DNA of 64,000 nt, taken from Pedobacter punctiformis (GTDB lineage Bacteria > Bacteroidota > Bacteroidia > Sphingobacteriales > Sphingobacteriaceae). The position numbers and the translations under genes are program-made. The DNA lies in contig NZ_JAPWGM010000001.1 in the NCBI RefSeq assembly GCF_027213715.1, positions 1,054,001 through 1,118,000 on the forward strand. The letters run 5' to 3'. Position 1 is the stretch's first letter, and each line of letters begins with the position of its first letter. Under the pieces are notes generated by a model. The model did no database searches, was not told the DNA's origin, and worked only from the letters and a program-made list of their open reading frames with translations. Of the stretch, positions 15,565-25,085 are shown piece by piece.

Positions 15565-18375
15565 ATGAGAAAAACCTTACTATTATTGTGCTTCTTCCTC
15601 TCCCTGTTTATCTACTCGAATGCTCAAAATCAGCAATTTATAAAAGGAAGAGTTATTGATACTGCTTCTACTTCTATTCTGAGTGGCACATCAGTTTCCA
15701 TTTTAAGGGCAAAAGATTCTACCCTTGTAAAATTTACCAGGGCCTTGGATAATGGTACTTTTGAAATGAACAACATCCCAAAAGGAAAATATATTCTGCT
15801 CGTTTCCTATCCGAAATATGCAGATTTTGTTGATCATTTTACGCTCGACTCTATAAAACCTAGCATCGACTACGGGAAGATTAATTTAACCGGAATGGCC
15901 AAAATTCTTGCCGATGTAATTATTAAGGGAAACCGGGCTGCCATAAAAATTAAAGGTGATACCACTGAGTTTGATCCGAAAGCTTACAACATTGAACCCA
16001 ATTCGAAGGTTGAAGATTTAATTCGCCAGTTTCCGGGTATCCAGATTGATAAAGACGGTAAAATAACTGCTCAGGGACAAGCCAATGTAAAGGTATTGGT
16101 AGATGGAGAAGAGTTTTTTGGTGATGACCCAACTTTGGTTACCAAAAACATAAGGGCCGATATGGTGGATAAAGTACAACTTTATGATAAAAAAAGCGAT
16201 CAGGCCACATTTACAGGTATAGATGATGGGGAGAAAACAAAAACCCTTAACATTAAACTAAAGGAAGATAAAAAGAATGGCTACTTCGGTAAAGTTACCG
16301 GTAGTTACGGCACAGATGATTTTTATCAGGGACAGGCCATGTTTAATAAGTTTTGGGGAAAGAAAAAGTTCTCTGCTTATGGCATTGCGGGTAATACAGG
16401 CCAAGTAGGGTTAGGCTGGCAGGATAGCGATAAGTACGGCTCCAATAACATGCAGGTGAGTGATGATGGTGGAATTTATTTCTACAGTGGTGGTGGCGAT
16501 GATCTGGATTCTTACAGCGGTCAGTATAATGGTAGAGGTATTCCGATAGCAAGATCTGGCGGTATGCACTTTGATAGTAAATGGAATGGCGATAAGGAAT
16601 CGCTAAATACCAATTACAAAGTTGGATCAATGTCTGTAAGAGGAACTTCAAATACCATAAATCAGAATAACCTTTCATCGGGTGTTATTAACAGTAATTC
16701 GGACCAAAATTTTGATAATGATATGTTCCGTCAAAAACTTGATGCAACTTATGAGGTTAAACTGGATTCTACATTAACCTTAAAGGTAAATGTAGATGGG
16801 ACTTTGAAAAACAGTACAACGATTACAAACAATATTACCACAAGTACACGTGGCGATAATACGCCGTTAAACAAATCGAGTCAAAGCATAAATAATAATG
16901 CCGACGACCAACAATTTAATATCAACGTGTTATTTACAAAAAGGTTAAAGAAAAAAGGCCGTACCCTTTCGCTTAATCTAAGTCAATCGGCAAGTAAAAA
17001 TAAAACCAATGGCTACCTTAATACTTCCAACGATTATTATAACCTTACAGGAACTGCTATTGATAGTAGCAGAGTTGTAAATCAGTATAAGGTTAACGAT
17101 ATTACCAACAATGTTTTTAAATCTAATTTGGCTTACACGGAGCCGTTATCGCCAACATTAACGGTGATTGTAAATTATGGTTTAAATATTATAGGTGGAA
17201 AATCAGACCGTAAATCTTTTAATAAATCTGGAACTGGTAATTATGATGTTTTAGATACTGATTTTAGTAATGACTATGAACTAAACCAGATTGTTAATCA
17301 GGGAGGGGCAATTTTCAACTATAAAAAAGGTAAAACGATTATCAATTTTGGTTCTAAAATAAGTGGTGTTAACTTTAAACAGGCAGATTTATATCACAAT
17401 AAAACCTATAACCGCAGCTTCATAAATTATATGCCTCAGGCATCTTATCAATATCGTTTTTCTCAGCAAAAATCGTTCAGGTTAAACTATAATGGAAATA
17501 CTAATCAGCCATCATTGGATCAGTTGCAGCCAATTAGGGTAAATACGAATCCACTAAATGAAATTTTGGGTAATGCTGATTTAAGGCCATCATTCAGAAG
17601 CAATTTAAATGCAAGCTACAATTCTTACAAAGTTTTAACCAACGAATCTATTTGGGTAAGTGCAAATTATGGTTTTACCGCCAATCCAATTATTAGCGAT
17701 GTGGTTACAAATTTAGGTGGTGCAAGTAAATCTCGCTTTGTAAACTTAACAGATAGAATGACTACAAATTTTAATATGTACGCTAACTATGGGCAGAAAA
17801 TTAAAGGAATTGATTTGAATGCAGGTATATATGGAAGTGTTAATGGAAGTAATTCTTATAATTATATTACTACCCCACCATCCAACCTTCGCGAATTAAA
17901 TAAGACTGAAAACTACAACTATTCGGGAGGGTTAAACATTTCGAAATACAAAGAGAAAAAGTATAATTTCTGGGTAAGTTTTGGACCAAGTTACAATGTG
18001 AGTAAGGCATCTGTACAAAAAACAGGAAATAGCAGTGGCTGGGGCTGGAATGGAAATGCATCAACAACGGTTCAATTGCCGGGTAAGTTTGAGATTTCAA
18101 CAGATGGATCGTATCAGTTTAATGGCAAAACCCAAACTTTTGATGAAAACTTTGAACGGTTTATCTGGAATGCATCCTTAACCAAAAAATTCTTTAAAGG
18201 AGAAAACCTTAAGGTTTCTATTTCAGGAAATGACCTTTTAAATCAGAATGTTGGTTTTAGCCGATCTGCGTATAATGGTAATATTTCGCAAAACAGTTAT
18301 ACCACAATACAAAGATATTTCATGTTTAACGTAACATGGGATTTTAATAAAATGGGCGGAGGCGTAAAGAAATAA
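15565..18375 (+). CDS. Outer-membrane beta-barrel receptor with regulatory N-domain (TonB-receptor-like)
   Basis: The 936-residue protein has a signal peptide (1-20, ending SNA) and a CarboxypepD_reg domain (24-100). A plug-like region follows (about 125-235) with EDLIRQFPGIQIDKDGKI and VKVLVDGEEFFGDDPTLVTK, then a large barrel ending in an aromatic strand (MFNVTWDFNK). This matches the Bacteroidota outer membrane beta-barrel/TonB-dependent type that is nearly always followed by a GLPGLI gene, as here, 10 bases downstream. The substrate is unknown. Candidates from the family are metal or peptide transport. A -7-like box TATATTCG precedes it. Confidence 0.88.
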   Translation: MRKTLLLLCFFLSLFIYSNAQNQQFIKGRVIDTASTSILSGTSVSILRAKDSTLVKFTRALDNGTFEMNNIPKGKYILLVSYPKYADFVDHFTLDSIKPSIDYGKINLTGMAKILADVIIKGNRAAIKIKGDTTEFDPKAYNIEPNSKVEDLIRQFPGIQIDKDGKITAQGQANVKVLVDGEEFFGDDPTLVTKNIRADMVDKVQLYDKKSDQATFTGIDDGEKTKTLNIKLKEDKKNGYFGKVTGSYGTDDFYQGQAMFNKFWGKKKFSAYGIAGNTGQVGLGWQDSDKYGSNNMQVSDDGGIYFYSGGGDDLDSYSGQYNGRGIPIARSGGMHFDSKWNGDKESLNTNYKVGSMSVRGTSNTINQNNLSSGVINSNSDQNFDNDMFRQKLDATYEVKLDSTLTLKVNVDGTLKNSTTITNNITTSTRGDNTPLNKSSQSINNNADDQQFNINVLFTKRLKKKGRTLSLNLSQSASKNKTNGYLNTSNDYYNLTGTAIDSSRVVNQYKVNDITNNVFKSNLAYTEPLSPTLTVIVNYGLNIIGGKSDRKSFNKSGTGNYDVLDTDFSNDYELNQIVNQGGAIFNYKKGKTIINFGSKISGVNFKQADLYHNKTYNRSFINYMPQASYQYRFSQQKSFRLNYNGNTNQPSLDQLQPIRVNTNPLNEILGNADLRPSFRSNLNASYNSYKVLTNESIWVSANYGFTANPIISDVVTNLGGASKSRFVNLTDRMTTNFNMYANYGQKIKGIDLNAGIYGSVNGSNSYNYITTPPSNLRELNKTENYNYSGGLNISKYKEKKYNFWVSFGPSYNVSKASVQKTGNSSGWGWNGNASTTVQLPGKFEISTDGSYQFNGKTQTFDENFERFIWNASLTKKFFKGENLKVSISGNDLLNQNVGFSRSAYNGNISQNSYTTIQRYFMFNVTWDFNKMGGGVKK

Positions 18376-18385
18376 ATCAAAAATT

Positions 18386-19168
18386 ATGAAAGCTACTCTA
18401 AAATATACAATCTTATTTGCTGTTACGTTCATTAGCGGTAACCTTTTTGCTCAAAATGCACACTTCGTTCAAAATGGAGTAATTGAGTTTGAAAAGAGGT
18501 CAAATATGTATGCCTTAATTAAAAAGAAAATCACTAAAGACAATGAGTCTTATTTGCAGCCTGCTTTTGATGCCTACAAGAAAAATAACCCACAGTTTAA
18601 ATCTGTAAAAAGCACATTAAGCTTTACCAAAGATAAAAGTCTTTATAAATGGCCTGAAACCAGTGAAAATGTAAATACCAATTGGGTAAGCTCTGATGCG
18701 CTTGCTGATTTAAAGAATACGATAGGCACTGATTTTAAAACAGATATTAGTACAACACAGAAAAATATTTACGAAGCCACTTATCTGGTTAAAGACAGTG
18801 TTAGAAAAATCAACTGGAAAATTACAGATGAAACACGTGAAATTGCAGGTTACGAATGCCGCAGAGCCAATGCAATTATTATGGATTCAGTATATGTGGT
18901 TGCCTACTATAGCAATCAAATTGCAGTTTCGGGCGGACCAGAATCTTTTACCGGTTTGCCGGGCATGATTTTAGGTTTAGCCTTGCCACACGAAAATGTA
19001 ACCTGGTTTGCTACAAAAGTAACTGAGGTTACCGTGCCAGAGAAAGATTTGCTGCCCCCAGCTAAAGGTAAGCCGGTTGATAATAAGGGCTTGCAGGCCA
19101 TATTAAAATCAGCAATGAAAGATTGGGGCGAGTATGCGCACCCTATGCTCAAAGCATTTTCATTATAA
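18386..19168 (+). CDS. GLPGLI-family secreted protein
   Basis: The 260-residue protein has a signal peptide (1-22, ending NLFAQ) and the defining motif FTGLPGMILGL near residues 190-200, after the stretch YECRRANAIIMDSVYVVAYY. GLPGLI proteins (TIGR01200) are periplasmic or outer-membrane-associated Bacteroidota proteins of unknown biochemical function, encoded with a specific beta-barrel receptor. The gene follows that receptor by 10 bases and is surely in the same operon. It may assist uptake or folding of the receptor. Confidence 0.93.
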   Translation: MKATLKYTILFAVTFISGNLFAQNAHFVQNGVIEFEKRSNMYALIKKKITKDNESYLQPAFDAYKKNNPQFKSVKSTLSFTKDKSLYKWPETSENVNTNWVSSDALADLKNTIGTDFKTDISTTQKNIYEATYLVKDSVRKINWKITDETREIAGYECRRANAIIMDSVYVVAYYSNQIAVSGGPESFTGLPGMILGLALPHENVTWFATKVTEVTVPEKDLLPPAKGKPVDNKGLQAILKSAMKDWGEYAHPMLKAFSL

Positions 19169-19225
19169 ATTAAATACTGGTTTACATGCGGTAATTATGT
19201 TAATTTAGCATCATCAGCTTAAAAA

Positions 19226-19795
19226 ATGTATAGCCAGTTATTTAATCACATTAAAAAATTTATAGAGCTTACGACGGAGGAGGAAGAAATGCTCTCGACC
19301 TATTTAAAATCTATTTCTGTAAAAAAGAAACAGTTCCTGCTTGAACAAGGACAGATATGCAGGGCAAATTATTTTGTGGTAAAAGGCTGCCTGAGGCTTT
19401 ATTTTATTGATATTAAAGGTGCAGAACAAACCACACAATTTGCCATTGAAAATTGGTGGATTACTGATCTCACTAGTTTTTTGTTTCAAAAACCGTCCGA
19501 ATTTTACATCCAGGCGGCAGAAACAGCAGAAATTATTGCTATTGAGCCTCATCATTACGATGAAATGTTCCGTAAACTGCCCAAACTGGAAAGATATTTC
19601 AGATTGATATTACAAAAAAATCACCAGGCCTCGCAAATGCGGATAAAATACCTTTATAGTCAAACTGCAGAAGAAAGATACCGTCATTTCAATCATTTAT
19701 TTCCAGAATTTGTGCAGCGTGTACCACAATATATGCTGGCTTCTTATTTAGGTTTTACCCCTGAATTTTTGAGTAAAATAAGAGCCAAAAAATAA
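19226..19795 (+). CDS. Crp/Fnr-family transcriptional regulator
   Basis: The 189-residue cytoplasmic protein has a cyclic-nucleotide-binding-like beta-barrel (about residues 20-115: QGQICRANYFVVKGCLRLYF, then AIENWWITDLTSF). A C-terminal winged helix contains YMLASYLGFTPEFLSKIRAK as recognition region. The HTH part is short, as is usual in this Bacteroidota subfamily, and the cAMP-binding arginine motif is absent, so a nucleotide ligand is doubtful. TAATTTAG at 19201-19208 is a probable -7 box. The gene for an AhpD-like protein follows 89 bases later and may be its target. Confidence 0.88.
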   Translation: MYSQLFNHIKKFIELTTEEEEMLSTYLKSISVKKKQFLLEQGQICRANYFVVKGCLRLYFIDIKGAEQTTQFAIENWWITDLTSFLFQKPSEFYIQAAETAEIIAIEPHHYDEMFRKLPKLERYFRLILQKNHQASQMRIKYLYSQTAEERYRHFNHLFPEFVQRVPQYMLASYLGFTPEFLSKIRAKK

Positions 19796-19884
19796 AATTC
19801 ATACCCCAATTCATTTCTTAAACTACATTAACTTTTTTAATAATATAGATGCCGATCTTTACATTGTAAATAAAAACAAATACA

Positions 19885-20319
19885 ATGGAAAGCAGAATAG
19901 ACATCCAAAAAGTACAACCTGCGGCATACCAGGCCATGTATGCACTTGAGAAATACTTAAGCACAAGTAATCTGAATCCGATACTTAAAGAGCTGATTAA
20001 AATGCGTGCATCGCAAATTAATGGTTGTGCTTTTTGCATTAATATGCACACCACCGATGCCCGTAAATATGGAGAAACGGAGCAACGTATTTATCTTTTA
20101 AACGCCTGGAGAGAGACCAATTTATTTACGGAGGAAGAACAGGCCGTTTTAGCTTTAACAGAAGAAGTAACACTTATTAATCATCATGTTTCTGACGCTA
20201 CTTACCAAAAAGTAGCCGGTTTTTTTAATGAAGAAGAAATTGCACAAATCATTATGGCAATTGTAACCATTAATGCCTGGAACAGGATTGCTATTACTTC
20301 AAAAACAATGGTTGGTTAG
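19885..20319 (+). CDS. Carboxymuconolactone decarboxylase/AhpD-like protein
   Basis: The 144-residue protein carries the AhpD-type redox motif NGCAFCINMHTTDARKYG (near residues 47-64), a CxxC with the following His. A helical CMD fold surrounds it (LKELIKMRASQ, FNEEEIAQIIMAIVTINAWNR). Such single-domain proteins act as peroxidase-related disulphide reductases in stress responses. True carboxymuconolactone decarboxylation is unlikely because a CxxC is present and no pathway genes are near. The Crp-like regulator upstream is a likely controller. Confidence 0.88.
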   Translation: MESRIDIQKVQPAAYQAMYALEKYLSTSNLNPILKELIKMRASQINGCAFCINMHTTDARKYGETEQRIYLLNAWRETNLFTEEEQAVLALTEEVTLINHHVSDATYQKVAGFFNEEEIAQIIMAIVTINAWNRIAITSKTMVG

Positions 20320-20329
20320 TTTTTTAAAG

Positions 20330-20358
20330 AGTTCGCCTGCAACTTAAACGGGCGAACT
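20330..20358. terminator. Bidirectional terminator
   Basis: AGTTCGCC and GGCGAACT form an 8-base perfect stem between the convergent AhpD-like and GH43 genes. The plus strand continues with TTATTTTC and the minus strand with a T-containing stretch (CTTTAAAAAA). Confidence 0.75.
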
Positions 20359-20372
20359 TATTTTCTGATGGA

Positions 20373-22037
20373 TTATTTAAGGGCTTCAACCCTGAACCAA
20401 TCGTATTCGGCAATTCCTGAATCATTAGTTTGGCTATCCCGAATAGCAAATAAACCCATTTTCGCTCCAATCCATTGGCCTGCATTGGCCTGGAATTCTG
20501 CACCTACATTTATAAAATTTATTCCATCCTCGCTATAACTGAATTTGCATTTTGCACCAAGGCTTACCTTTACCCTAAAATAAATGGTGCCTGATTTCAG
20601 TTTTGTGATTTCAGTTTCATCCTCTGATTTTCCCTTATCGGCATTAATACAAGAACCATAAACCAGATATAAGCCATCTTTTTTGCTCTTAACAGCAATA
20701 TTTGCATAACTTCTACCCATAATGACCAATCCGGTTTTTTCATTTTCTAATTTAGGATTCGGTTTAAAAGTAAGTTTAGTTGTTGCCATAAATTCATCTG
20801 CCGGAAACTTTTGCAGCAATAAATTGGGTACATCCCAAAGGTTTTTAGCCTCTTCGGGAGTTTTAAAGGTATATAGTTTTAATACTCCTTTTGTAGCGTC
20901 GGTAAAAGCCCAAAAGGTTTTAGGGTTTGCCTGCCACTGCCATTGTAAACCTAATTGCTGAGTATTAAATTCATCGCTTTCATCGGGTGTCACTATCGGA
21001 TAAACCTTTCCCGTGTTTGGTTTCTTATAAATCATGACTGGCTCACCCTTTCCCGAATTGTTTTGATCTAAACCAATAACCGGCCAGTTATTAACCCATT
21101 TCATAGGCTGTAAATGCACTACGCGGCCATAAGCATCTTTGTCCTGAAAATGCAGAAACCAGTCTTCGCCAGTTTGTGTACTTACCCAGGCGCCTTGATG
21201 CGGTCCATTTACGGTAGATTTCCCCTGATCCATAACCACTTTCCGTTCGTAAGGGCCGTAAATATTTTTACTTCGTAATATTAATTGCCAGCCCGTAGAA
21301 ACACCTCCAGCCGGGGCAAAAATGTAATAATAACCATTGCGCTTATAAAATTTTGGGCCTTCAATGGTCGGGTCGAGTTCGTGGCCATCGTAAACAATAG
21401 TTCCTGTTCCTGTAGCACTTGTTCCTTCGGCATTTAAAGGCATTACCGCAATCACACTTTTTATGCCAGCTCTACTGCCTGCATAAGCATAGGCCAGATA
21501 TGTTTTTCCATCTTCATCCCAGAGCGGGCAAGGATCTATCAAGCCTTTTCCTTCGGCAATCAATTTTGGTACAGACCATTCGCCGGTTATGGTTTTGGCT
21601 TTTGTTAGATAAATCCCAAAATCTGGGTCAGGATAATAAATATAAAACTCACCGTTCCGGTAGCGGATGGATGGTGCCCAAACACCGTTTCCATGTTGTG
21701 TTTTTTCAAAATGTTCAAAAGGAGGTTGTCTTTTTAAGGCATGCCCAATAATTTTCCAGTTCACTAAATCTTTCGAGTGCAGAATAGGCAAACCTGGAAC
21801 GGCATCAAAACTTGAGGCAACCATATAAAAATCATCCCCAACACGAATGGCATCAGGGTCAGAGTAATCTGCATTGATTACCGGATTTTTGTAGGTTCCA
21901 TTGCCCTGATCTGCTATCCACACTTTAGAAATATGATCTGTTTGTTGTGAAAATCCTGAATTGTAAAAAAACAGTGAGGGCAGAGATAAGCACAATTTAA
22001 GGCAGGTTTTTAAGGCAATAAAATTAGTTTTATCCAT
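20373..22037 (-). CDS. GH43 glycoside hydrolase (arabinofuranosidase/xylosidase type), secreted
   Basis: The 554-residue protein has a signal peptide (1 to about 31). The five-bladed GH43 propeller starts at residue 45 (YKNPVINADYSDPDAIRVGD, containing the general-base Asp). The pKa-modulating Asp lies in IDPCPLWDEDGKTYLAYA and the acid Glu in DPTIEGPKFYKRNGYYYI. From about residue 350 a DUF1349/concanavalin-like beta-sandwich follows. The organisation fits GH43 subfamily 12-like arabinofuranosidases or xylosidases that trim arabinose or xylose side chains of pectin. It is transcribed away from the pectinesterase gene, with a shared operator region between them. Confidence 0.9.
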   Translation of the reverse strand: MDKTNFIALKTCLKLCLSLPSLFFYNSGFSQQTDHISKVWIADQGNGTYKNPVINADYSDPDAIRVGDDFYMVASSFDAVPGLPILHSKDLVNWKIIGHALKRQPPFEHFEKTQHGNGVWAPSIRYRNGEFYIYYPDPDFGIYLTKAKTITGEWSVPKLIAEGKGLIDPCPLWDEDGKTYLAYAYAGSRAGIKSVIAVMPLNAEGTSATGTGTIVYDGHELDPTIEGPKFYKRNGYYYIFAPAGGVSTGWQLILRSKNIYGPYERKVVMDQGKSTVNGPHQGAWVSTQTGEDWFLHFQDKDAYGRVVHLQPMKWVNNWPVIGLDQNNSGKGEPVMIYKKPNTGKVYPIVTPDESDEFNTQQLGLQWQWQANPKTFWAFTDATKGVLKLYTFKTPEEAKNLWDVPNLLLQKFPADEFMATTKLTFKPNPKLENEKTGLVIMGRSYANIAVKSKKDGLYLVYGSCINADKGKSEDETEITKLKSGTIYFRVKVSLGAKCKFSYSEDGINFINVGAEFQANAGQWIGAKMGLFAIRDSQTNDSGIAEYDWFRVEALK

Positions 22038-22128
22038 TTAACAGGTGATTTTGATAAGAAATGGCTATTGAATACTTTGGTTATAAACAAGAATAGGAGA
22101 TTTTTTAATTTAATCCAACCTAAGAATA

Positions 22129-22153
22129 TGCAATCGTTCCCGACATCGTTTGC
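22129..22153 (+). promoter_or_regulatory. Candidate operator for the pectin-locus regulator, site 1
   Basis: TGCAATCGTTCCCG followed by ACATCGTTTGC contains two ATCGTT hexamers 12 bases apart. It shares TGCAATCGTTCCCG..A.CGTT with the site before SusC/lacI (46419-46443). It lies between the divergent GH43 and pectinesterase genes, in position to control both. The regulator is probably the LacI protein encoded at 46518, by inference from location. Confidence 0.6.
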
Positions 22154-22224
22154 GTTTTATTATTTGATTTTACTCGCAGCGCAAGGTTTTATTCTTTAAA
22201 ATTGTTCATCATATATTTTATTAG

Positions 22225-22268
22225 AAACCGGCTGCATTGAAGGGTTAGAAAATCACGCAGCCGGTTTT
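22225..22268 (+). terminator. Terminator-like hairpin in pectinesterase leader
   Basis: AACCGGCTGC and GCAGCCGGTT form a perfect 10-base stem with a 21-base loop, followed by TTTTAATTTTAG. It ends 25 bases before the pectinesterase ATG, so it lies in the leader of that gene and may attenuate it. It could also stop antisense or background transcription. Confidence 0.6.
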
Positions 22269-22292
22269 AATTTTAGCCTAACCAAATGTGAT

Positions 22293-23249
22293 ATGAAAGC
22301 TTGTTTATTATTTATCCTGACATTGGTTTGCTTGTATGCAAATGCGATAGAGGTTAAGCCCGATCTTGTTGTGGCAGCCGATGGAAGTGGCAATTTTAAA
22401 ACCGTTCAGGAGGCTATAAATACTGTACCCGATTTTAGAAAGGTTATTACGATAATACTGATTAAAAAAGGAGTGTATAAAGAGAAATTAGTTTTGGCGG
22501 CATCTAAACAAAATGTAAAATTCATTGGCGAAAGCAGGGATGAAACCATTTTAACTTATGATGATTTTGCCCAAAAGAAAAATATTTTTGGTGAGGAAAA
22601 AGGTACTTCAGGTTCGTCCAGTTTCTATATTTACGGCGAAGGCTTTTCTGCCGAAAATATTACTTTCGAAAACTCCTCAGGACCAGTTGGCCAAGCCGTT
22701 GCCGTTTGGGCTGGTGCTGATAAAATGATTTTTAATAACTGCAGGTTTTTAGGTTTTCAGGATACCCTTTACACGTACGGAGGCAATAACCGTCAATATT
22801 ATAAAAATTGCTACATCGAAGGGACGGTCGATTTTATATTTGGAGCCTCTACAGCCTGGTTTGAAACCTGCACTATATTTTGTAAAAAGGCAGGTTACAT
22901 TACCGCGGCATCAACTGCTGATACCACAAAATATGGCTATGTTTTTAGCAAATGTAAAGTTATTGGCAATGCACCATCAGATAGTTTTTACCTGGGCCGT
23001 CCATGGAGGCCTTATGCTAAAGTTGCTTACCTAAATTGTGAGCTGCCTGAGTTTATAAAACCGGAAGGATGGAATAACTGGGGTAAAGAGAGCAATGAAA
23101 AAACCGCTTTTTATGCAGAATATAAAAGCAAGGGAAAAGGAGGTAAAATTGAGAGCAGAGCAAGTTGGTCGCACCAGTTAACGGATGAAGAATATAAGCA
23201 TTATACTTTGGAAAACGTTTTCCGTGGCTGGGTTCCGACACTAAAATAA
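22293..23249 (+). CDS. Pectinesterase (CE8), secreted
   Basis: The 318-residue enzyme has a signal peptide (1-18) and removes methyl esters from homogalacturonan. The CE8 beta-helix motifs appear in order: GSGNFKTVQEAI (near 32), GQAVAVW (about 136), GFQDTLYTYGG (about 155), DFIFGAS (about 180, with catalytic Asp) and LGRPWRPYA (about 233). The length is normal for bacterial CE8. De-esterified product would feed the GH28 and PL10 enzymes encoded downstream. The gene stands between operator site 1 and operator site 3. Confidence 0.95.
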   Translation: MKACLLFILTLVCLYANAIEVKPDLVVAADGSGNFKTVQEAINTVPDFRKVITIILIKKGVYKEKLVLAASKQNVKFIGESRDETILTYDDFAQKKNIFGEEKGTSGSSSFYIYGEGFSAENITFENSSGPVGQAVAVWAGADKMIFNNCRFLGFQDTLYTYGGNNRQYYKNCYIEGTVDFIFGASTAWFETCTIFCKKAGYITAASTADTTKYGYVFSKCKVIGNAPSDSFYLGRPWRPYAKVAYLNCELPEFIKPEGWNNWGKESNEKTAFYAEYKSKGKGGKIESRASWSHQLTDEEYKHYTLENVFRGWVPTLK

Positions 23250-23304
23250 ACGACTTAATTTGTTGATTTATAGAGGTTAATGGGCTTTGTGATAGCGCTT
23301 TTTA

Positions 23305-23329
23305 GCCACGTTTCTCGGCAACGATTGCA
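23305..23329 (-). promoter_or_regulatory. Candidate operator for the pectin-locus regulator, site 3
   Basis: On the minus strand TGCAATCGTTGCCG is followed by AGAAACGTGGC. It matches 13 of the 14 first bases of the sites at 22129 and 46419, with a second ACGT core one base further away. It lies about 80 bases before the GH28 start. TTGT and TATAAATTT at about 23369-23395 may form the promoter just after it. Confidence 0.55.
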
Positions 23330-23410
23330 TAGATTTCTCTTCTGATTTACCATCAAACACCGTACACTTGTTTTAAGAAGAACCAAGTATAAATTTAACA
23401 GCGCAAAACA

Positions 23411-25081
23411 ATGAAATTTTTCTCAGGTAATTTATGCCGTATCCAAACCGCTCTGGCTTGTTTAATTTTGTTTTCAGCAGTTCAGGCATTTGCACAGAAA
23501 ACCGCTTTACCAATTATCAGACAAGTTAGTTTTAAAAAAGATACCACAAGCATTATCAGTTTTGGAGCCAAAGGAGATGGAGTTTTCTTAAACACAGAAA
23601 GCATTAATAAAACCATTGCAAGTGTAAGCCAAAAAGGAGGCGGTGTTGTTTTAATTCCTTCCGGCCTGTGGCTTACCGGACCAATCGAATTAAAAAGCAA
23701 TGTGAATTTGCATTTAAAACGCGATGCCATTTTGCAGTTTACGGATGATTTTAACCAATACAAATTAGTAGAAGGAAATTGGGAAGGCGCTCCGGCATGG
23801 CGCAATCAAAGCCCGATATCCGGAAATAATTTAGAAAATATAGCCATTACCGGAACCGGAATTATTGATGGAAATGGTGGTGCCTGGCGCATGGTTAAAA
23901 AAGAAAAATTAACTGAGTCGCAATGGAAAAAACTGCTTGCCTCGGGCGGCGTGGTTAGTGAGGATAATAAAACCTGGTATCCTTCTCAAAAGGTAATTAA
24001 AGGTTCTAAGACAAAAAGTGCCGGTGTAATAGAAGCTGGAAAAACGGCAGCGGATTATGATGATATTAAAGACTTTCTTCGTCCGAATTTATTGGTGCTA
24101 ACCAATTGTAAAAAAATTCTTTTGGAAGGAGTTACTTTCCAGAATTCTCCGGCATGGAATTTACACCCATTACTTTGTCAGGATTTAACTTTAAGAAATT
24201 TGCAGGTTAAAAACCCATGGTATGCACAAAATGGTGATGGCGTTGATATTGAATCCTGTAAAAATGTATTGATAGAAGGCAGCACTTTTGATGTGGGTGA
24301 CGATGGAATCTGCATTAAATCTGGTCGGGATGAAGCCGGAAGAAAACGTGGTGTACCAACAGAAAATGTAATTATTAGAAACAATGTGGTTTATCATGCA
24401 CATGGTGGTTTTGTAATTGGCAGTGAAATGAGCGGCGGAGCCAGAAATATCTGGGTATACGATTGTTCATTTATCGGCACTGATATTGGCTTACGTTTTA
24501 AAACAACCCGGGGCCGCGGGGGCGTAGTGGAAAATATTTTTGTAGATCGCATCAACATGATTGATATTCCTGGTGAAGCCATTTTATTTGATATGTATTA
24601 TGCTGCGGTAGACCCGGTTCCTTTAGCTGGCGAAAAACGGGAAGCCATTAAAACGGTTTTGGTTCCGGTTACGGAATCGACGCCACAATTCAGAAATTTC
24701 TACATCAAAAATATTGTTGCAAACGGAGCCGATAAGGCTATATTTTTCAGGGGTTTACCCGAAATGAATATTAAAGATATTCATTTGGAAAATGTAACCA
24801 TCCAATCGAAAAAAGGCATTGAAATTATTGAGGGCACGGGAATTTTCCTTAAAAATGTAAATGTAATTACAGAAGATACCAATCCGGTAGTACATGTGCA
24901 GAATAGCAGCAACATTAATATTGATGGATTACAGTTTAAAAAAGGAAGCGATTTATTGTTCAACATTACCGGTGAAAGATCAAAAGATATTAAGGTTTCA
25001 GGAACTGATGTTTCAAAAGCTAAAAATACTTCGGTGATGAGCAATGATGTAAATAAGTCAACTTTATCCATTAAAAAATAA
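23411..25081 (+). CDS. GH28 polygalacturonase-family protein, secreted
   Basis: The 556-residue protein has a signal peptide (1-28, ending AFAQ) and a right-handed beta-helix. The GH28 catalytic motifs are AQNGDGVDIESCKNV (about 274-288), VGDDGICIKSG (about 296-306), HGGFVIGSEMSGG (about 332) and RFKTTRGRGG (about 359-368). The first motif reads NGDGVD instead of the common NTDG(I/V)D. It would hydrolyse galacturonide bonds of pectin, probably as an exo- or rhamnogalacturonan-acting form given its length. It is 4 bases before the GH105 gene and starts the long catabolic gene row. Confidence 0.95.
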   Translation: MKFFSGNLCRIQTALACLILFSAVQAFAQKTALPIIRQVSFKKDTTSIISFGAKGDGVFLNTESINKTIASVSQKGGGVVLIPSGLWLTGPIELKSNVNLHLKRDAILQFTDDFNQYKLVEGNWEGAPAWRNQSPISGNNLENIAITGTGIIDGNGGAWRMVKKEKLTESQWKKLLASGGVVSEDNKTWYPSQKVIKGSKTKSAGVIEAGKTAADYDDIKDFLRPNLLVLTNCKKILLEGVTFQNSPAWNLHPLLCQDLTLRNLQVKNPWYAQNGDGVDIESCKNVLIEGSTFDVGDDGICIKSGRDEAGRKRGVPTENVIIRNNVVYHAHGGFVIGSEMSGGARNIWVYDCSFIGTDIGLRFKTTRGRGGVVENIFVDRINMIDIPGEAILFDMYYAAVDPVPLAGEKREAIKTVLVPVTESTPQFRNFYIKNIVANGADKAIFFRGLPEMNIKDIHLENVTIQSKKGIEIIEGTGIFLKNVNVITEDTNPVVHVQNSSNINIDGLQFKKGSDLLFNITGERSKDIKVSGTDVSKAKNTSVMSNDVNKSTLSIKK

Positions 25082-25085
25082 GGTT

